Shown here: piece by piece, positions 7,018 to 13,019 of the stretch
Numbering within the stretch: position 1 is the first letter of the stretch
Layout of the letters: every line of letters starts with the position of its first letter
NCBI GenBank assembly: GCA_041742255.1
Contig: JBGSIZ010000162.1
Location: 1-13,373, forward strand
DNA from: JBGSIZ01 sp041742255
GTDB taxonomy: Bacteria; Pseudomonadota; Alphaproteobacteria; Rhodobacterales; Rhodobacteraceae
Length of the DNA: 13,373 bases
Direction of reading: 5' to 3'
Position numbers and translations under genes: made by a program
The notes under the pieces: model-generated
What the model was told of the DNA's origin: nothing
Databases searched by the model: none
The model's input: only the letters and a program-made list of their open reading frames with translations

Positions 7018-7179
7018 ATGACGAGCGCGGATCGAATGACGTTCCCTACTTCCATGGAACTGGTCGCGATTGGCTTTGGCTTGAACAGGCGTCATCGAAC
7101 AACACGGACGCTGGTGGGAGGGAACACTATCTATGGCTTGACTATCGAGTTGGAAATACTGGTGATGACGAACCTATGA
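7018..7179 (+). CDS. Small hypothetical protein (53 aa) coupled to the next gene
   Basis: A 53-codon ORF runs from ATG at 7018 to TGA at 7177-7179 (MTSADRMTFPTSMELV at the start, ILVMTNL at the end). AGGGG lies four to five bases before the ATG, and the stop overlaps the next gene's start as ATGA, which is the classic arrangement for translational coupling. The protein is basic in the middle (GLNRRHRTTR) and ends in a hydrophobic stretch. I recognise no family. It may be a leader peptide that sets expression of the 243-residue gene or a remnant of a longer gene; the upstream frame is closed by TAG at 6970-6972. Support is positional only. Confidence 0.4.
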   Translation: MTSADRMTFPTSMELVAIGFGLNRRHRTTRTLVGGNTIYGLTIELEILVMTNL

Positions 7180-7907
7180 TCAAACTGAACACACCCACTG
7201 ACGACGACTCCGTATTGGATCAATCCAGGTTGCTGCACGCACTTCGCCAAACCATCCTATATGCTGATGAACATGGTGGCATCGGTCTGACACAGACCAA
7301 GGCGTTCAATCGAAAATTCGCCCACTGGGCCGCTGCCAACTTTGACTGGCCGGAATATTCCACAGACAGGCTGTTGAGCATACAGAAGGTGCTGAACGAG
7401 TGGGATGTGCCACCAGTGGCCGTGATCCACGATGTGCTGACCATCGCCAAGTGGGGACGGCACACCAAAGGGGTGTTCAAGCTATCGAAGAGCCTGACCA
7501 CCTTGAACACCAGCCGGGGTAAGCTGTTCGTGGCGTTGGTCGAGCACTTCCTGTTCCGTTACAACCATAACCGGTTCAGTCGCTCGGACTTCACCGCGCC
7601 CGGCAACTGGCAAACCTTCTTGAACATCATCAACGTCGAAGCCCAAGATGGTCTGACCGAAGCCCACCTGGTGAAAACCCTCTATAGCATTAAGCCGACG
7701 ACGGACCCGTTTGACCGAGATTTCCAGAACCACAAGTGGTTCCTTGTCTCGAACGTCCTGCGCCCCCTGACATGGATCGGGTTCCTGGTTGAAACACGGG
7801 CCAGCGATGACAGGTTGGCCGAACGCATCTACTGGAAAACACCGCTTTGGTCGAAGTGCTTGCTGCTGGAAACGGATCACTACTTGGAACATAGAACCAC
7901 GCACTGA
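7176..7907 (+). CDS. Hypothetical protein, 243 aa, accessory-region type
   Basis: An intact ORF with coding-like composition and no signal peptide or membrane segment. The first half has a block that looks like a folded helical/winged-helix unit: GGIGLTQTKAFNRKF (35-49), FDWPEYSTDRLLSIQKVLNE (56-75) and GVFKLSKSLTTLNTSRGKLF (99-118). The pattern of a short strand with LT/LS turns, a 'KVLNE' helix and a 'G.FKLSK' strand resembles the C-terminal part of pRiA4b ORF-3-like plasmid proteins as I remember them; I could not test this, so no function is given. The second half is rich in Trp, Phe and His (NWQTFLNIINVEAQDGLTEA, then HKWFLVSNVLRPLTW). It overlaps the 53-codon ORF by four bases and sits upstream of a recombinase, consistent with mobile-element cargo. 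Confidence 0.72.
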   Translation: MIKLNTPTDDDSVLDQSRLLHALRQTILYADEHGGIGLTQTKAFNRKFAHWAAANFDWPEYSTDRLLSIQKVLNEWDVPPVAVIHDVLTIAKWGRHTKGVFKLSKSLTTLNTSRGKLFVALVEHFLFRYNHNRFSRSDFTAPGNWQTFLNIINVEAQDGLTEAHLVKTLYSIKPTTDPFDRDFQNHKWFLVSNVLRPLTWIGFLVETRASDDRLAERIYWKTPLWSKCLLLETDHYLEHRTTH

Positions 7908-8118
7908 TGCAGCAGCAGAGGACGGGACACAGATAATCTGTTGTCCAGCAAACTGATTCTGGATCAGCTTCTGTTCGTATGCTGCAAGTTGTCAGTTTGC
8001 CGCTGAGCTTGTCAAACCACCCGGCCAGGACAGCCTCACCTGTCAAACAACGGCGATAGCTTGTCGGTCCGTAGTCGGCAGAATGGGCTTATCCAGAGAA
8101 TAAACTCTGGTCAGCCAC

Positions 8119-8149
8119 GGCGAAGGGGTTCGCCAGCCAACGCGGTTGG
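8119..8149 (+). repeat. Two tandem hairpins upstream of the cysteine-rich microprotein
   Basis: GGCGAA/TTCGCC (8119-8134, loop GGGG) is followed after two bases by CCAAC/GTTGG (8137-8149, loop GCG). Both stems are perfect and lie about 45 bases before the ATG at 8195. They may fold in the mRNA leader, or mark a recombination or nicking site of the element. The stretch 7908-8118 holds no gene I can support, only the short palindromes CAGATAATCTG (7930-7940) and CTGAT-N5-ATCAG (7953-7967). Confidence 0.5.
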
Positions 8150-8194
8150 GAGACAACCGTTGATCAAGGAGTTTCACCCCAAGGGAGATGAAGA

Positions 8195-8323
8195 ATGACC
8201 AAAACATCCGACCTCGATGCCTGGGAAGGTGAACGTTGCCTGAAATGCGGACGCCCGGTGATGCCCATGGGGGCCGTCATGATGCCCATCGAAGGACTCT
8301 GCGAGTGTGTCTTCTTCCAATAG
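8195..8323 (+). CDS. Cysteine-rich microprotein, 42 aa (possible zinc-binding)
   Basis: The ORF starts at ATG 8195 with AAGGGAGA about eight bases upstream and ends at TAG 8321-8323. It encodes 42 residues with CLKCGRP (Cys15, Cys18) and CEC near the end (Cys36, Cys38), a CxxC...CxC spacing that could bind one zinc as in small zinc ribbons. The middle (VMPMGAVMMPIEGL) is hydrophobic and Met-rich. No family is recognised. The good ribosome site and the cysteine pairing support a real gene; the short length keeps confidence moderate. It sits between the 243-residue gene and the recombinase, all on the plus strand. Confidence 0.55.
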   Translation: MTKTSDLDAWEGERCLKCGRPVMPMGAVMMPIEGLCECVFFQ

Positions 8324-8335
8324 CGATTTGATGTG

Positions 8336-8380
8336 GATCGAAACGAAAGCGGGGGTGCTCGAAATCGGTCGTTTTCGATC
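8336..8380. repeat. Inverted repeat upstream of the recombinase gene (possible res/operator site)
   Basis: GATCGAAACGA (8336-8346) mirrors TCGTTTTCGATC (8369-8380), differing by one extra base, with 22 bases between. There is no T-run, so a terminator is unlikely. Serine resolvases often bind paired half-sites beside their own gene, which makes this a candidate; the remaining 150 bases to the recombinase start show nothing else definite. Confidence 0.4.
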
Positions 8381-8530
8381 TCTCGCAACCCAGGTGATTC
8401 GCTGTTGATGGTCACACCACAATCGTGGGGTAAACCATCCTGTCCAGCTAGATGCGAATTATCAAAAACCCCTATTGAAACGAATCAGTGATCCCGGCAT
8501 CATCGCGATGAGTTTCGAGAAGGAGGTCGG

Positions 8531-9085
8531 ATGCGGCTCGGATATGCACGCGTAAGTTCAACTGACCAGTCAGTGGATGGTCAGGTTTTCGCCCTGGAAG
8601 CCGCCGGGTGCGAGAAGGTGTTCGTTGAAACCGCCTCGGGGGCCAAGAAAGAACGTCGAGTGCTGGCCGAGGTCCTGGACTATCTGCGACCCTCTGATGT
8701 GCTTGTGGTGTTCAAGCTAGATCGTGTTGCACGAAGCTTGCCCCACCTGTTGATGGTGATGGATCAGTTGAAGGCCCGTGACATCGGGTTCCAAAGCCTG
8801 ACCGAAGAGATCAACACCACAACACCCGGGGGAAAGCTGTTGTTCCATCTGATGGCAGCAATTTCCGAGTTCGAACGCGATCTGATCCGGGAACGGACCA
8901 TGCATGGGCTTACGGCTGCGAAGGCAAAGGGGCGTATCGGGGGGCGACCACGTCGGATGACCGATGACAAGGTCGAGGCCGCACGTAGCCTCCTGTCGAA
9001 CGGGCTTCCGGTCAAGGACGTGGCCGAGGCGCTGTCAGTTTCCATCCCAACCCTTTATCGCTGGTTGCCCGGATCATCGCGGTAA
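8531..9085 (+). CDS. Serine recombinase, resolvase/invertase family
   Basis: This 184-residue small serine recombinase cuts and rejoins DNA through a phosphoserine intermediate. The N-terminal catalytic domain has GYARVSSTDQ with the nucleophile Ser9 and Arg7, then KLDRVARS (62-69) with Arg65 and Arg68, GGKLLFHLMAAISEFERDLI (100-119) with the E-helix core, and RERT (120-123). The arm GRIGGRP (134-140) leads to a C-terminal helix-turn-helix (RMTDDKVEAARSLLSNGLP then VKDVAEALSVSIPTLYRWL). Length matches Tn3-type resolvases and Hin/Gin-like invertases. AAGGAGG lies five bases before the ATG, a strong ribosome site, and a hairpin terminator follows at 9132. It may resolve cointegrates or dimers of the element, or invert a segment; no obvious invertible segment is seen within the window. 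Confidence 0.93.
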   Translation: MRLGYARVSSTDQSVDGQVFALEAAGCEKVFVETASGAKKERRVLAEVLDYLRPSDVLVVFKLDRVARSLPHLLMVMDQLKARDIGFQSLTEEINTTTPGGKLLFHLMAAISEFERDLIRERTMHGLTAAKAKGRIGGRPRRMTDDKVEAARSLLSNGLPVKDVAEALSVSIPTLYRWLPGSSR

Positions 9086-9131
9086 TAACGGTCCATCAGG
9101 GATCGAGTTGATCGAGGAAATCGGAACCCGG

Positions 9132-9153
9132 AAAGGAACAGACCTGTTCCTTT
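9132..9153 (+). terminator. Intrinsic terminator after the recombinase gene
   Basis: AAAGGAACAG and CTGTTCCTTT form a perfect 10-bp inverted repeat with almost no spacer, ending in TTTAAT, 47 bases after the recombinase stop. The U tract is short but the stem is strong. Confidence 0.65.
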
Positions 9154-9409
9154 AATAGCCATAAGAGATGCTGATCTGCGAGGTGTGACGGACCTGAATA
9201 CACGTCTTGGATTGAAGCTTATACTCGGGTCTTTGGACTGAAACTTGGCGTAGTTCTATCGATCACCGGCGCGACACCGATGTAATTTTCGCAAGCTCGG
9301 GCCATTCTTCAGACGATTCAGGTGGAAAATCTCCCAATCATGCAGCCGAAATGGTCGTATCGTCTCCGATCTGGCCCAGACTTGGGCAATCAAACCGTTG
9401 TAAAGCTAA
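9154..9409. other. Intergenic stretch between convergent genes
   Basis: This lies between the recombinase (plus) and the Rep-like gene (minus), whose 3' ends face each other. I see no ORF with a ribosome site. A short GCCCA/TGGGC hairpin (9374-9387) just past the Rep-like stop could weakly terminate that gene, but it has no T-run. Confidence 0.4.
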
Positions 9410-10603
9410 CTATTCTCGAAGGGGCGCAACATAGTCTATAAAATCAATATCTTGCGCGTCATCATCCGTTGACCAGTTCTTTACTATGGTGAGAGCTTGA
9501 AGGAACCGATCCTTGATGGAAATGCCATGTTTCAACCACGACAGAGGCTTACGAATCAATGCAATCATGCCCGAGAACCACAGATGGATGAACTGCTCTG
9601 CATAACTAAGCTTGCCCCAGTTTTTCTTCACAGCATCCAACCGTTCCATGAGTTGAAGTTCAATCACACGGTTTGGGTCGATCTGGACACCTGTCACTGA
9701 CAAAGACTTGCCCATAGAGAAGGAACGGTTGCGCTTGTTCCATGTGGTTGAAAGTTTGGCCAAGCCAACAATTGCCTCTACGGTTAGCTCGACATCATCA
9801 AATTTTACTTCTGCCTTGTCCAAAGCTGAATATTCGAAAAACCCTTGAGCGCCATGGGTGATTTCGCCATCCTTATTGATTCGTTCCGGTTGGACCTTCT
9901 GAACACAAACACGATGACTTCCAGGGAAGTCTTTGCGGAGAATTTTTCGCACCTGTTTCTTGGTGAGAAAAGGGTCCGCGACAATGCCGTGCCAGTGCAG
10001 CAGTGCGAAGACCTCATCAGGTCGATTGATCGGATCGACAAAGGAGGGCAATTCACATGGTGGAAAGTAGGCGGCAAGCTCGGCGGCGGTCTTCATCGCA
10101 ATTTGAAATCGACCCTCGATCTGCGCACCATCCGAAAACATCCCAAAGCAAGCTCTCATCATTGTTCGGCAAAGATCGACAGCATCGTTGAGATCACCGT
10201 ACAATGGCACCGGCATGAGGTGGATGGTGGTCGGGTGACGCATGACATCTGGAAATCCAGCCTGCTTCATTTCCATGCGCTGACCGGCTAGGCTAGAGTA
10301 TGATCTTCCATAGGATAACCCACAGATGGTGAACCCCACCGGTGACTTGAAATCCTTTCGCCGACGACGTTTAGTTGATCTTGTGTGTTTTCGTTTGGGG
10401 GTTCCATGCTGGATGGCAGCCTTGGTCCGGGCGATCACCTTATCCTGGTTGGCCAAGACGGATACAATTGTGATATCCGATGTCGCCTTTGCCTCACGTG
10501 TCAGAATTCGTCGTTTCCGAAACTGATCGGCGGCCAAACCACTTGTGCCGATTTGAACAGCGTCAAGGGCATTACCCATAGTGCGCATTGTTGGTCGTGT
10601 CAT
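9410..10603 (-). CDS. Putative HUH-endonuclease / Rep-like protein, 397 aa
   Basis: A 397-residue protein with an N-terminal basic region (PKRKHTRSTKRRRRKDFKS, 69-87). The middle part fits the order of a rolling-circle Rep or HUH endonuclease: a strand TTIHLMPVP (125-133) in place of motif 1, an acidic helix, then FALLHWHGIVADPF (199-212) with His203-Trp-His205 as a possible metal-binding HUH motif. Next come a helix and strand (KKQVRKILRKDFPGSHRVCV) and GFFEYSALDKAEVKF (254-268) with Tyr258 and Lys263 as a possible catalytic tyrosine motif. In known HUH proteins these bind a divalent metal and nick single-stranded DNA. AGGAGA lies five bases before the ATG. It is divergent from a ribbon-helix-helix gene. 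The motif match is by eye; it could also be an unrelated DNA-binding protein. Confidence 0.5.
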   Translation of the reverse strand: MTRPTMRTMGNALDAVQIGTSGLAADQFRKRRILTREAKATSDITIVSVLANQDKVIARTKAAIQHGTPKRKHTRSTKRRRRKDFKSPVGFTICGLSYGRSYSSLAGQRMEMKQAGFPDVMRHPTTIHLMPVPLYGDLNDAVDLCRTMMRACFGMFSDGAQIEGRFQIAMKTAAELAAYFPPCELPSFVDPINRPDEVFALLHWHGIVADPFLTKKQVRKILRKDFPGSHRVCVQKVQPERINKDGEITHGAQGFFEYSALDKAEVKFDDVELTVEAIVGLAKLSTTWNKRNRSFSMGKSLSVTGVQIDPNRVIELQLMERLDAVKKNWGKLSYAEQFIHLWFSGMIALIRKPLSWLKHGISIKDRFLQALTIVKNWSTDDDAQDIDFIDYVAPLRE

Positions 10604-10823
10604 GTTATTCTCCTATGACTTTTGGGGCAACCAAAGGAAGATAGGGAAATAGTCGTTGAAGTGAACACTTGCTGATCAAGCCCTCACCAGCCTCGACATC
10701 CATCCTCCAGTTGGAGCCACCGTATTTAGTCAGACTCCGGTCATACCGCTTCAGGATCGGCGCAGTTTCTGGAACCCATGTCTTACTCTGGTCCCCAAAG
10801 ACTAAATAATGTCAGGAGGACAC
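10604..10823. promoter_or_regulatory. Divergent promoter region between Rep-like and RHH genes
   Basis: The 220-base gap separates two divergently transcribed genes and must hold both promoters. The inverted repeat AAGTG-AA-CACTT at 10659-10670 is a candidate operator, about 56 bases before the Rep-like ATG. An imperfect repeat CTTTTGG/CCAAAGG lies at 10619-10637. I cannot assign -35/-10 boxes with confidence. Confidence 0.4.
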
Positions 10824-10988
10824 ATGATGTTTAGACGATACTCGATCCGTAAATTGAACCAGGACGCCATCAAAATGCTGGCAGATATCAGAGCCGAAGA
10901 ACGCCGAGAAATCGGTGCGATTCTGGAAGAATGTATATCTGACTACTGGCACCAGATATTCTACGAGGTGGAAGATGACGACTCGTGA
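10824..10988 (+). CDS. Small ribbon-helix-helix (CopG/Arc-like) protein, 54 aa
   Basis: The ORF starts at one of two adjacent ATGs (10824 or 10827) with AGGAGGA three or six bases upstream; the second gives the better spacing. The 54 residues predict a short strand (RRYSIRKL, 4-11), a helix (QDAIKMLADIRAEER, 13-27), a turn and a second helix (EIGAILEECISDYW, 29-42), with an acidic tail (EVEDDDS). This is the layout of ribbon-helix-helix DNA-binding proteins such as CopG and many antitoxins. It stands divergent to the Rep-like gene, so it may repress it, as CopG does with RepB, or be a stray antitoxin; no toxin partner is evident. The TGA overlaps a possible GTG start (GTGA) of a following cysteine-rich ORF. 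Confidence 0.62.
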   Translation: MMFRRYSIRKLNQDAIKMLADIRAEERREIGAILEECISDYWHQIFYEVEDDDS

Positions 10989-11188
10989 CATACCAATGCG
11001 ATCTGATGCTGGTGGAACCACATTGCAGATACTGTCGAATCGTCATTCAGTTCGATTGCCCCACTGGCACACAGGGGATCGGCCCAAGTGCTGCCGATGA
11101 TCCAACCAGATCGAACATCGCCGTCATGTCACCGGCTGTAACAGACATCGTGTTCCCCGCTGCTACTGCCTGCCAGAGGCTGTTGTAG
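10985..11188 (+). CDS. Possible cysteine-rich small ORF, coupled to the RHH gene
   Basis: A GTG at 10985 overlaps the RHH stop (GTGA) and opens 67 codons starting MTYQCDLMLVEPHCRYCRIV, with cysteines at 5, 14, 17 and 25 that could form a zinc site. From 11047 onward it is antisense to the end of the secreted-protein gene, so the latter two-thirds may not be conserved. It may be a truncated gene whose end was replaced by the neighbouring cassette, or chance. Low confidence. Confidence 0.25.
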   Translation: MTYQCDLMLVEPHCRYCRIVIQFDCPTGTQGIGPSAADDPTRSNIAVMSPAVTDIVFPAATACQRLL

Positions 11189-11814
11189 GCGTCAGCACAA
11201 ACCGAGCATTCGGTGTTGATCGATCCACCTTGGGCCCAGGCCGTCATACTGAACGCCCGACCATCGACCTCGATCTCCACCGGACCACCGGGGACCGGTC
11301 TGCCACCAAGCTCGATGAACAACTCGCCATCCAAGCCCCCGTTGCAGGAGAACGTCACCACGTTGCCGTTCGCATCCCGGGTAGAGGCTTCTGACACTCC
11401 CATGGCAAAACCGGATACCCACCGATGATTGGAGGCTCGGGCATCAGCGGCACCGCACCTGCGCCATTCGATCACCTCACTGCCACGAAGAATGGTGATC
11501 CCCACGGCAGTTTGACGGATCAGGATGCTGGACCGGGATATTTCCCCTTCGGCTTCACATGCCGTGTCGTATCGGATGCCCCCATTTTCGGGCCGGGGGT
11601 TGGACATCGTGCAGGTGTTTTCGACGCCAAAGAACGTGTCCCCGATAATCCCGACAGAACCGCCGTCAGAGCCCAGGAAATCGGCATTACAGCGCCATGA
11701 TCCCGGTGGGGCAGACACAGGCATGTAATACCCATCAAAGCTCTGTGCGGCCCCTATCGTGGGGAACAGGGCCACCACCATCGTTGTCATAATATGTGTC
11801 GCCGTTCTCATCAT
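11047..11814 (-). CDS. Secreted eight-cysteine protein, 255 aa, unknown function
   Basis: The first 24 residues form a Sec signal peptide (MMRTATHIMTTMVVALFPTI then GAAQ before SFDGYY). The mature protein has exactly eight cysteines in two groups of four: 42, 68, 86, 120 and 157, 203, 206, 248. This suggests two small disulfide-bonded domains, about 26-120 (WRCNADFLGSDGG, VENTC, IEWRRC) and 131-248 (VVTFSCNGGLDGELFIELGG, TECSVCADAY, GPIPC). It should act in the periplasm or outside the cell. AGGGGG lies six to seven bases before the ATG, and the gene starts nine bases after the previous stop, so it is the last gene of the operon beginning at 12907. The layout recalls small secreted proteins common in Rhodobacterales; no function is claimed. 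Confidence 0.8.
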   Translation of the reverse strand: MMRTATHIMTTMVVALFPTIGAAQSFDGYYMPVSAPPGSWRCNADFLGSDGGSVGIIGDTFFGVENTCTMSNPRPENGGIRYDTACEAEGEISRSSILIRQTAVGITILRGSEVIEWRRCGAADARASNHRWVSGFAMGVSEASTRDANGNVVTFSCNGGLDGELFIELGGRPVPGGPVEIEVDGRAFSMTAWAQGGSINTECSVCADAYNSLWQAVAAGNTMSVTAGDMTAMFDLVGSSAALGPIPCVPVGQSN

Positions 11815-11823
11815 GGCGGCCCC

Positions 11824-12090
11824 CTATGAACTGGTGTCGATGATGGCATCACATTGGACTCCACCATGTTGGGCATCCCGAAACGAGACCACGTTCGAGA
11901 CCGGTTTAGGTTTGGTCGTCGGGCGCGAAATGCCATGGATTCGGTGGTGGTAGAACCGAGCGATATCGAGTGGTGGCATTCCCAACTTCCGACGGATGGC
12001 GCTTCGTTTCCACAAAGTTTCAAGGATCGTCTGTCGATCCACAGCTGCGGGCGGGTTTTCCACGGGGCACTGTTCCGGTTTTTTCGTCAA
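11824..12090 (-). CDS. Small hypothetical protein, 88 aa, TTG start
   Basis: The frame is open from an ATG at 12132, but the best start is the TTG at 12090. GGAGG lies seven bases upstream of it, while the ATG has no ribosome site. From there the protein is 88 residues: TKKPEQCPVENPPAAVDRQ, then a helical, basic, Leu-rich core (TILETLWKRSAIRRKLGMPP, LDIARFYHHRI) and a less ordered tail with one late Cys. It has no signal peptide or membrane segment. The core 'LWKRSAIRRKLGMPPLDIA' looks like a conserved small-protein motif, but I cannot name the family. It ends nine bases before the secreted-protein start, so the two are surely co-transcribed. Possible roles include a DNA- or partner-binding accessory protein; unproven. 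Confidence 0.6.
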   Translation of the reverse strand: MTKKPEQCPVENPPAAVDRQTILETLWKRSAIRRKLGMPPLDIARFYHHRIHGISRPTTKPKPVSNVVSFRDAQHGGVQCDAIIDTSS

Positions 12091-12186
12091 GAATGAACCT
12101 CCATGAATGATCAAGCTGCCTGCTGATGTCATGCTCGAACACCGGCAGTTCCAACGATGTCGCGTTCGCCCGGTTGACGGTTCGGG

Positions 12187-12687
12187 TCACCCCGTTGAAT
12201 GCGGACCATCGCCGCGCCGAACGATCCCGATCACATCAGCCCAGAATTCGGCATCGTGGACACCCACTATCCGGTTCGGTGTCCGCAGATCGATGTTCAA
12301 CTCGTGGTGGTTCTGAAAGCTTAACCCGAACGCCGTCATTGCGCCTCCTACCGTCATCAACAACACTGACAGGCCGAGCAAGGACGGGATGAACATTCCC
12401 AGAATCAAAAAGACCACCGACACCGCCACCAGAAATGTCCCGATCTTCTGACGGGTATTCTGATCAGTCACCCAAAGTCGCAGGGTATGACCCCGCCCCT
12501 CGTAAAGGGTCACACGATCCAGCGTTTCGAGGTGGGCGATAACCTGAACCAACAGAGGGTGCCGCCAGGTATTGTCACGCCCGCATTGTGGACACGACAC
12601 GGCATCCACGCTGATTTGGTGGGCGCAGGACGGGCACGGGATGAGGTCGGATACCATCGGAGAAGGCTGGTTGGGTTCATCAGTCAT
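12187..12687 (-). CDS. Zinc-ribbon membrane protein, 166 aa
   Basis: The start at 12687 (MTDEPNQPSPMV) has AGGGAGGG about five bases upstream. An in-frame ATG at 12738 would add 17 residues but lies inside the previous gene without a ribosome site. The N-terminus carries a zinc-ribbon with Cys18, Cys21, Cys32 and Cys35 (CPSCAHQ...SCPQCG). Two hydrophobic segments follow at about 82-100 and 104-123, joined by a tight turn (PSLLG), with a soluble domain of about 40 residues after them. The hairpin places both ends on the same side, presumably the cytoplasm because of the zinc ribbon. It overlaps the Cro-like gene's stop by eight bases, so it is translated with it. Function unknown; such proteins are often sensors or scaffolds. 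Confidence 0.78.
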   Translation of the reverse strand: MTDEPNQPSPMVSDLIPCPSCAHQISVDAVSCPQCGRDNTWRHPLLVQVIAHLETLDRVTLYEGRGHTLRLWVTDQNTRQKIGTFLVAVSVVFLILGMFIPSLLGLSVLLMTVGGAMTAFGLSFQNHHELNIDLRTPNRIVGVHDAEFWADVIGIVRRGDGPHSTG

Positions 12688-12907
12688 CGGTCCCTCCCTC
12701 AACGTCATCAATCTCTGCACCGATTCGCACCAGATCATTGGGGCTCACCCGCCCACCTGTGGCAGCATAGATGCGCAGCATCAGCGCCCGTCGCGGCACC
12801 ACCAGACCATCGGCCACGCGGCTGATCGTGCCCGCAGAGGACTTCACTTCGGTGGCGAACTGCGAGATCGAAAGCTGGTTTTGTTTGAGGTAGCTGTGCA
12901 GATTCAT
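12680..12907 (-). CDS. Cro-like helix-turn-helix regulator, 75 aa
   Basis: A 75-residue protein with a helix-turn-helix of the XRE/Cro kind: LKQNQLSISQFATEVKSSAG (7-26), then TISRVADGLVVPRRALMLRI (27-46). The 'GRVSPNDL' strand near 52-59 is also typical of short Cro/YdaS proteins. There is no Shine-Dalgarno upstream; the bases before the ATG are the operator repeats, so translation may be leaderless or weak. It is the first gene of a minus-strand operon (zinc-ribbon membrane protein, 88-residue protein, secreted protein) and stands opposite a second HTH regulator at 13020. The pair resembles a phage-type Cro/CI switch. It probably binds the TTACG repeats between them. Confidence 0.8.
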   Translation of the reverse strand: MNLHSYLKQNQLSISQFATEVKSSAGTISRVADGLVVPRRALMLRIYAATGGRVSPNDLVRIGAEIDDVEGGTDD

Positions 12908-12980
12908 ATTTACGATTTACGTTTTTCGTAAGATTGATGCAAGAACATACATGATCAAGGGGTTTTATGGTCTTACGTTT
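12908..12980. promoter_or_regulatory. Operator region with TTACG/CGTAA half-sites between divergent regulators
   Basis: TTACG occurs at 12910-12914, 12917-12921 and 12973-12977, and its complement CGTAA at 12927-12931. The central pair forms TTACG-TTTTT-CGTAA, and the first two are a direct repeat with 7-base period. One cluster abuts the Cro-like ATG; the lone site lies 43 bases before the opposite ATG. This is how paired repressor operators are usually arranged. Promoter boxes cannot be set with confidence. Confidence 0.55.
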
Positions 12981-13019
12981 TATGCAAAAATCACACATCC
13001 TCATCGCGGTCGTAGCATC

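Noticed and set aside
6840..7175. Degraded transposase gene
   Set aside because: I translated the plus-strand frames I could follow here and found only short runs broken by stops with no transposase motif; only the direct repeats hint at an insertion-sequence end.
7908..8530. CRISPR array or tRNA attachment site
   Set aside because: There are several short palindromes but no regularly spaced direct repeats and no cloverleaf-forming sequence.
10824..11188. Toxin-antitoxin pair formed by the RHH protein and the following small ORF
   Set aside because: The second ORF has no toxin-like fold and overlaps another gene antisense for most of its length, so a toxin partner cannot be supported.
11824..12132. 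ATG at 12132 as start of the 88-residue protein
   Set aside because: It lacks a ribosome site, while the TTG at 12090 has GGAGG at ideal spacing.
12487..12931. Plus-strand ORFs opposite the zinc-ribbon and Cro-like genes
   Set aside because: The minus-strand genes have zinc-ribbon and HTH motifs and good ribosome sites; the plus frames have neither.
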